Of a stretch of DNA of 8,569 nt, positions 6,229 through 8,569 are shown one piece after another. The DNA is taken from the NCBI GenBank assembly GCA_021784995.1, contig JAJYHA010000256.1, forward strand, positions 1-8,569. Reading direction: 5' to 3'. The stretch comes from Myxococcales bacterium. Its GTDB lineage: Bacteria > Myxococcota > Myxococcia > Myxococcales > Anaeromyxobacteraceae. Position 1 is the first letter of the stretch; the number at the start of each line of letters is the position of its first letter. A model generated the notes under the pieces. The model had not been told where the DNA came from. It saw nothing but the letters and a program-made list of their open reading frames with translations, and ran no database searches. The position numbers and the translations under genes are program-made.

Positions 6229-6885
6229 ATGGGCACGACGGACATCCGGGGTGACGGCGCGGGCCGCGGGCGAGACCTGCCGGTGATGACGCTCGAGGTG
6301 CTGACCGGGGAGGGGCGGCTCACGTTCGCCTCGGTGCTCTGCCCCAAGGAGCGGCGCGCGAGGACCATCGAGGAGTGCGCACCCTGTGTCGACGGCGGCG
6401 GGCCGGTGACGGATCCGGGCGCCCGCGACGGCTTCCTGGCCTGCGAGGCCCGCCTCCCGGCCGATCCACGGGACGCCTCCCGGTCGTGGCCCGACGCGAC
6501 GCCCGTGACGGCCGTCATGACGCGGGCCGTGCTGGCGGTGACCGGCGAGGTGCCGCTGCGGGAGGCGCGTTCCCGGATCGTCCGGCACGAGCTGGAGGGG
6601 CTCCCCGTCGTCGATCGCTCCGGTCGGCCGGTCGGCCTCCTGGGGCCCGCGGAACTCCTCCGGGCCGGCGAGGGAGGCTGCGTCGCGGACGCGATGAGCC
6701 GCCGCGTGATCGGCGTCGCCGAGACGGCGCCGCTCTCGGAGGTGGCGGCGCTCATGGCGACCGAGGGCGCCTCCCTGGTTCCCGTGCTCTCCCGCGAGGG
6801 GCGCGTGGTCGGGCTGGTGACGGCGCTGGATCTGGTGCGCTGGCTGGCGGATCGAGAGGGCAGCGGCCCGCGTCCGCTTCCCTGA
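6229..6885 (+). CDS. CBS-pair protein with a four-cysteine N-terminal region
   Basis: A 218-residue soluble protein. The N-terminal part (about 20-75) holds four cysteines: C38 in VLCP, C50 and C53 in ECAPC, and C72 in LACEA. The spacing C-x11-C-x2-C-x18-C could bind zinc or an Fe-S centre. A CBS pair follows: CBS1 about 92-146 and CBS2 about 153-208. The Thr-x-x-Asp ligand motif is kept in CBS2 (T198/D201) but replaced by G139/E142 in CBS1, so probably only one nucleotide site works. The ATG at 6229 has AGGAGG 8 nt upstream. From memory, similar Cys-plus-CBS proteins occur in Deltaproteobacteria, but the N-terminal domain has no function I can name. The position, divergent from usp and convergent with tatA among oxygen-sensing genes, makes a redox- or metal-modulated energy sensor reasonable, as inference. 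Confidence 0.88.
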   Translation: MGTTDIRGDGAGRGRDLPVMTLEVLTGEGRLTFASVLCPKERRARTIEECAPCVDGGGPVTDPGARDGFLACEARLPADPRDASRSWPDATPVTAVMTRAVLAVTGEVPLREARSRIVRHELEGLPVVDRSGRPVGLLGPAELLRAGEGGCVADAMSRRVIGVAETAPLSEVAALMATEGASLVPVLSREGRVVGLVTALDLVRWLADREGSGPRPLP

Positions 6886-6895
6886 TCCACCGGTC

Positions 6896-6933
6896 CTCGC
6901 GCAGCGCGGGCGCTCGGGTCGCGGCCGCGCGAG
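6896..6933. terminator. Possible shared terminator between the converging CBS and tatA genes
   Basis: Perfect 7-bp arms CTCGCGC (6896-6902) and GCGCGAG (6927-6933) enclose a 24-nt loop with a nested AGCG/CGCT stem (6903-6914). It fills most of the 51-nt gap between two converging stop codons, where a bidirectional terminator is expected. There is no T-run on either side. Confidence 0.35.
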
Positions 6934-6936
6934 CCC

Positions 6937-7119
6937 CTACTTCGCCCCGCCGCCCGGGCCGCCGGGCGGCTCGTCGTCCACCTTGTCGCGGAAGGCCTTG
7001 CGGAAGGCGCGGAGGCTCTCGCCCAGCCCCTGGCCGAGCTGCGGGAGCTTCTTCCCTCCGAAGAGGATCAGCACCGCGAGCAGGATGAGGATCAGCTCGG
7101 GCAGGCGCAGGCCGAACAT
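6937..7119 (-). CDS. tatA: Sec-independent translocase subunit TatA
   Basis: A 60-residue TatA/E-family protein, the pore-forming part of the twin-arginine pathway that exports folded, often cofactor-bearing proteins such as molybdoenzymes. It has a short N-terminus (MFGLRLPE), one membrane helix (about 6-20), the FGGKKLP hinge (20-26), an amphipathic helix (about 23-43) with the family's conserved phenylalanine at F39, and a short acidic then Gly/Pro-rich tail. It is shorter than the 89-residue E. coli TatA, but the lost part is only the dispensable tail. The ATG at 7119 has GGGGGAG (7127-7133) 7 nt upstream. It follows the FNR-type regulator by 58 nt on the same strand and no tatB or tatC is nearby, so it is a stand-alone copy that would need TatC from elsewhere. 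Confidence 0.95.
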   Translation of the reverse strand: MFGLRLPELILILLAVLILFGGKKLPQLGQGLGESLRAFRKAFRDKVDDEPPGGPGGGAK

Positions 7120-7151
7120 GGTGGCGCTCCCCCGCCCGCGCTTCGTGGCGG

Positions 7152-7166
7152 CCGGTCGAGGACCGG
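7152..7166. repeat. Tight inverted repeat between the FNR-type gene and tatA
   Basis: CCGGTC (7152-7157), loop GAG, then GACCGG (7161-7166) is a perfect 6-bp stem in the 58-nt gap. With no T-run it is a weak terminator or attenuator candidate, or a small operator in front of tatA. Confidence 0.3.
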
Positions 7167-7177
7167 TATAGCTCGGA

Positions 7178-7834
7178 TCAGGCGCTGACGTCTTCCGTCG
7201 CGATGGAGGCCAGGCGGCGGGGATCGAGCACGCGCACCCCGCGCGAGGCGTCGAGGACGCCCTCGCGCTCCAGCCTGGTCAGGCAGCGCGAGAGCGTCTC
7301 GGGGCGCATCCCGAGGAGGCGCGCGACCACCTGCTTGCGCACCGCGTTGGGCCGCTCGGCCAGGAAGCGTGCGTTGTCGAGCGCGAAGCGGGCCACGCGC
7401 GCCACGCAGTCGCCCTGCCGGTAGGTCACCTCGTCGCGCTGCAGCTTGCCCTCGCCGAGCACCAGGTCGAGCACGGCGCGCGCGGGGCTGCGGTCCGGTC
7501 CCACCCAGGCGCTCATCTGGTCTCCGGCGATCCCGCACAGCTTCACGCGGGAGAGCGCGCGCACCTCATAGGGCGACGGATCGCCGCGCAGGGCCTCGGT
7601 GCAGAGCAGCGCGTTCGGGCCGCGCAGCGTCAGCAGGACCTCGCTGCCCCGCGGGCTCACCGCCGAGAGCGAGACGAACCCCTCCTTCACGAAGTACACG
7701 GTCCGCGGCCGCTCTCCCTGGGCACAGAGCGTCGCGCCGGAGTCGCGCGCGGCGGGGGTGAAGCGGCACTTTCCCTGCGATGCCGCGCCGAGCGTGCAGG
7801 CCGTGCAGTCATTGATGGGTGCAGCCGAAAGCAC
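7178..7834 (-). CDS. FNR-type transcription regulator (Crp/Fnr family) with candidate Fe-S cysteines
   Basis: A 218-residue dimeric DNA-binding regulator. The N-terminus has C10, C13 and C23 (DCTAC...GKC), followed by the cNMP-like beta barrel (about 30-120) and C100 in VKLCGI. This resembles E. coli FNR (C20, C23, C29 and C122), which holds an oxygen-labile [4Fe-4S] cluster. The C-terminal Crp-type helix-turn-helix (about 160-200) has recognition helix PETLSRCL with E179, S182 and R183, the E-x-x-S-R signature that reads TTGAT half-sites. The likely role is a cytoplasmic oxygen sensor controlling anaerobic genes; nitrosative sensing is an alternative. The start is GTG at 7834, because GGAGGT precedes it by 4 nt and no in-frame ATG exists upstream of the cysteine cluster. 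It is divergent from mobB, with FNR-like sites between them, and followed by tatA, so autoregulation and control of both neighbours are plausible. Confidence 0.92.
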   Translation of the reverse strand: MLSAAPINDCTACTLGAASQGKCRFTPAARDSGATLCAQGERPRTVYFVKEGFVSLSAVSPRGSEVLLTLRGPNALLCTEALRGDPSPYEVRALSRVKLCGIAGDQMSAWVGPDRSPARAVLDLVLGEGKLQRDEVTYRQGDCVARVARFALDNARFLAERPNAVRKQVVARLLGMRPETLSRCLTRLEREGVLDASRGVRVLDPRRLASIATEDVSA

Positions 7835-7838
7835 GAGT

Positions 7839-7844
7839 ACCTCC
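7839..7844 (-). promoter_or_regulatory. Ribosome binding site supporting the GTG start of the FNR-type gene
   Basis: The minus strand reads GGAGGT, then ACTC, then GTG. This decides the start at 7834 and keeps the N-terminal cysteines in the protein. Confidence 0.75.
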
Positions 7845-7859
7845 AGGGTGTGTCATGTC

Positions 7860-7873
7860 TTGATCCAGGTCTG
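7860..7873 (+). promoter_or_regulatory. FNR-like site near the regulator gene (weak)
   Basis: TTGATCCAGGTCTG has one perfect TTGAT half-site and 7 of 10 consensus bases. It lies 26 nt upstream of the GTG of the FNR-type gene, a position that would suit autorepression. Confidence 0.3.
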
Positions 7874-7883
7874 ATTGCATCAG
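7871..7883. repeat. CTGAT-N3-ATCAG inverted repeat in the regulator/mobB gap
   Basis: A perfect 5-bp inverted repeat around TGC. The half-sites resemble FNR half-sites, but the spacer is 3 nt instead of the usual 4, so it may be a variant operator for the adjacent regulator or chance. It overlaps the weak TTGAT site by 3 nt. Confidence 0.35.
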
Positions 7884-7926
7884 CCAGGCCCGCGTTTTTC
7901 AGCCTCGTTCGTGCACAGGTTGCGTT

Positions 7927-7940
7927 TTGCCCGCGATCAA
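7927..7940 (+). promoter_or_regulatory. FNR/CRP-family box candidate upstream of mobB
   Basis: TTGCCCGCGATCAA matches 8 of 10 defined bases of TTGAT-N4-ATCAA, with a perfect right half-site. Its centre is about 73 nt before the mobB ATG at 8007. A class II activation site (centre near -41.5) would put transcription start near 7975, leaving a leader of about 32 nt, which is reasonable. Confidence 0.4.
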
Positions 7941-8006
7941 GCCGACCGGTACGCAAGGTTTGCGATGGCGCCGCGCAGCAGGAGAAGGGCATGCGGGGCC
8001 CATGAC

Positions 8007-8569
8007 ATGATGCGCCACGTGAGCCGCCGTGAGCGCGCGCGCATCCTCGTCTTCTCCGGTCCGAGCGGGGCGGGGAAGACGACCGTCCTGGTGCGGCTCA
8101 TCCCGAAGCTGGTCGCGCGCGGCCTGCGCGTGGCGGCGCTGAAGCGCTCGGGCCACCGCCACGGGTTCGACCGGCCGGGCAAGGACAGCGCGCGCCTCCG
8201 CCGCGCCGGCGCACTGGCGGTGGCGCTCCAGGGCCCCGCCGAGCTGGCGTGGTTTGGACCCCCACGGGACGGCGGCGCGCGGGAGCTGGCGCGGCTCCTC
8301 CCTCGGGTCGACCTGGTCCTGGCGGAGGGGTTCCGCGAGGAGCGGATCGCCCGGGTGGAGGTGCACCGCGCCGCGGTCTCCGGCGCCTTCCTCTGCGCGC
8401 GCGATCGGGACGTGATCGCCGTGGTGGGCGACGAGGAGCCGCCGCGCCCGTTGCCGTGGTTCACGTTCCGTGAATCCGACGCCCTGGCCGACTTCGTGGC
8501 CCGGTTCGCCGCGGGAGCGCGCCGGCCGCCGGCGCGCGACGCGCGGAGGAGGGGCGGCCGGCGAGCGCC
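8007..8569 (+). CDS. mobB: MobB, molybdopterin-guanine dinucleotide biosynthesis GTP-binding adapter, 3' partial
   Basis: P-loop GTPase that assists MobA in attaching GMP to molybdopterin, making the guanine-dinucleotide cofactor of DMSO-reductase-family enzymes such as nitrate reductases. Counting from the ATG at 8007, Walker A is GPSGAGKTT (18-26). The MobB signature KRSGHRHGFDRPGKDS spans 46-61, with the GKDS that follows the His-rich loop. DLVLAEGFRE (102-111) and VEVHR complete the family pattern. Two adjacent in-frame ATGs (8007, 8010) exist, with only a weak GGGG upstream; an in-frame ATG at 7965 would add 14 residues. The frame is still open at the right edge after 187 codons, already beyond the usual 160-175. 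The last 20 or so residues are an Arg/Ala/Pro-rich tail encoded by a GC-rich palindrome. Divergent from an FNR-type regulator, which suits a gene needed for anaerobic respiration. Confidence 0.92.
   Translation, partial: MMRHVSRRERARILVFSGPSGAGKTTVLVRLIPKLVARGLRVAALKRSGHRHGFDRPGKDSARLRRAGALAVALQGPAELAWFGPPRDGGARELARLLPRVDLVLAEGFREERIARVEVHRAAVSGAFLCARDRDVIAVVGDEEPPRPLPWFTFRESDALADFVARFAAGARRPPARDARRRGGRRA
8517..8537. repeat. GC-rich near-perfect palindrome in the mobB tail
   Basis: Arms GCGCGCCGGC (8517-8526) and GCCGGCGCGC (8528-8537) are perfect 10-bp inverted repeats around a single base. A strong hairpin could form in the mRNA. It lies in the low-complexity Arg/Ala/Pro-coding end of the frame. 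Confidence 0.5.

Noticed and set aside
5354..6890. Minus-strand frames covering the usp promoter and the + strand CBS gene
   Set aside because: They overlap genes with strong family signatures and good ribosome binding sites, and show no motif of their own.
7899..8464. Two minus-strand frames opposite mobB
   Set aside because: The + strand reads as MobB with Walker A, GKDS and EGFR motifs; the antisense frames show nothing.
1..8569. CRISPR array, tRNA, rRNA, insertion sequence or phage genes
   Set aside because: No regular direct repeats, no cloverleaf-like or rRNA-like sequence, and no transposase or integrase motif seen on either strand.

Overview
The window is about 70% or more GC and densely coded. 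It reads as a chromosomal segment of a myxobacterium (Myxococcota/Deltaproteobacteria), most likely Anaeromyxobacter. The main argument is the gene pair at 4887..3036. A heme-globin histidine kinase with Tyr42, His96 and His180 is followed by a tandem-receiver protein with Asp52 and Asp169. From memory, the characterised AfGcHK system of Anaeromyxobacter sp. Fw109-5 has the same layout: Tyr45, His99 and His183 in the kinase, Asp52 and Asp169 in its regulator. No search could be run to confirm this.

Layout. (1) 1..1964 (+): a glycosyltransferase with a GT2 and a GT4 domain, cut by the left edge. (2) 5985..1936 (-): five co-oriented genes in the order universal stress protein, two-CBS protein, globin-coupled histidine kinase, REC-REC regulator, REC-histidine kinase. 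The last three are tightly packed (7-nt gap, then a 4-nt ATGA overlap). The run ends tail to tail with the glycosyltransferase, overlapping it by 29 bp. (3) 6229..6885 (+): a second CBS protein with a four-cysteine N-terminal region, divergent from the stress-protein gene. (4) 7834..7178 (-) and 7119..6937 (-): an FNR-type regulator with four candidate cluster cysteines, then a stand-alone tatA. (5) 8007..8569 (+): mobB, divergent from the regulator and cut by the right edge.

How it may work together (inference). Much of the window concerns sensing oxygen or redox state and adjusting to it. A soluble heme kinase feeds a chain of receivers that contains no DNA-binding or enzymatic output. An Fe-S FNR-type regulator is a second oxygen sensor. 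Stress and CBS (adenylate-binding) proteins, Tat export and molybdenum-cofactor assembly are all functions used in anaerobic respiration. FNR-box-like sequences (8 of 10 consensus bases) lie in the leader of the globin kinase and between the regulator and mobB, so the two sensing systems may be wired together.

I see no rRNA, tRNA, CRISPR array, insertion sequence or phage gene. No gap between genes exceeds 300 bases; the longest (5986..6228) is described below.
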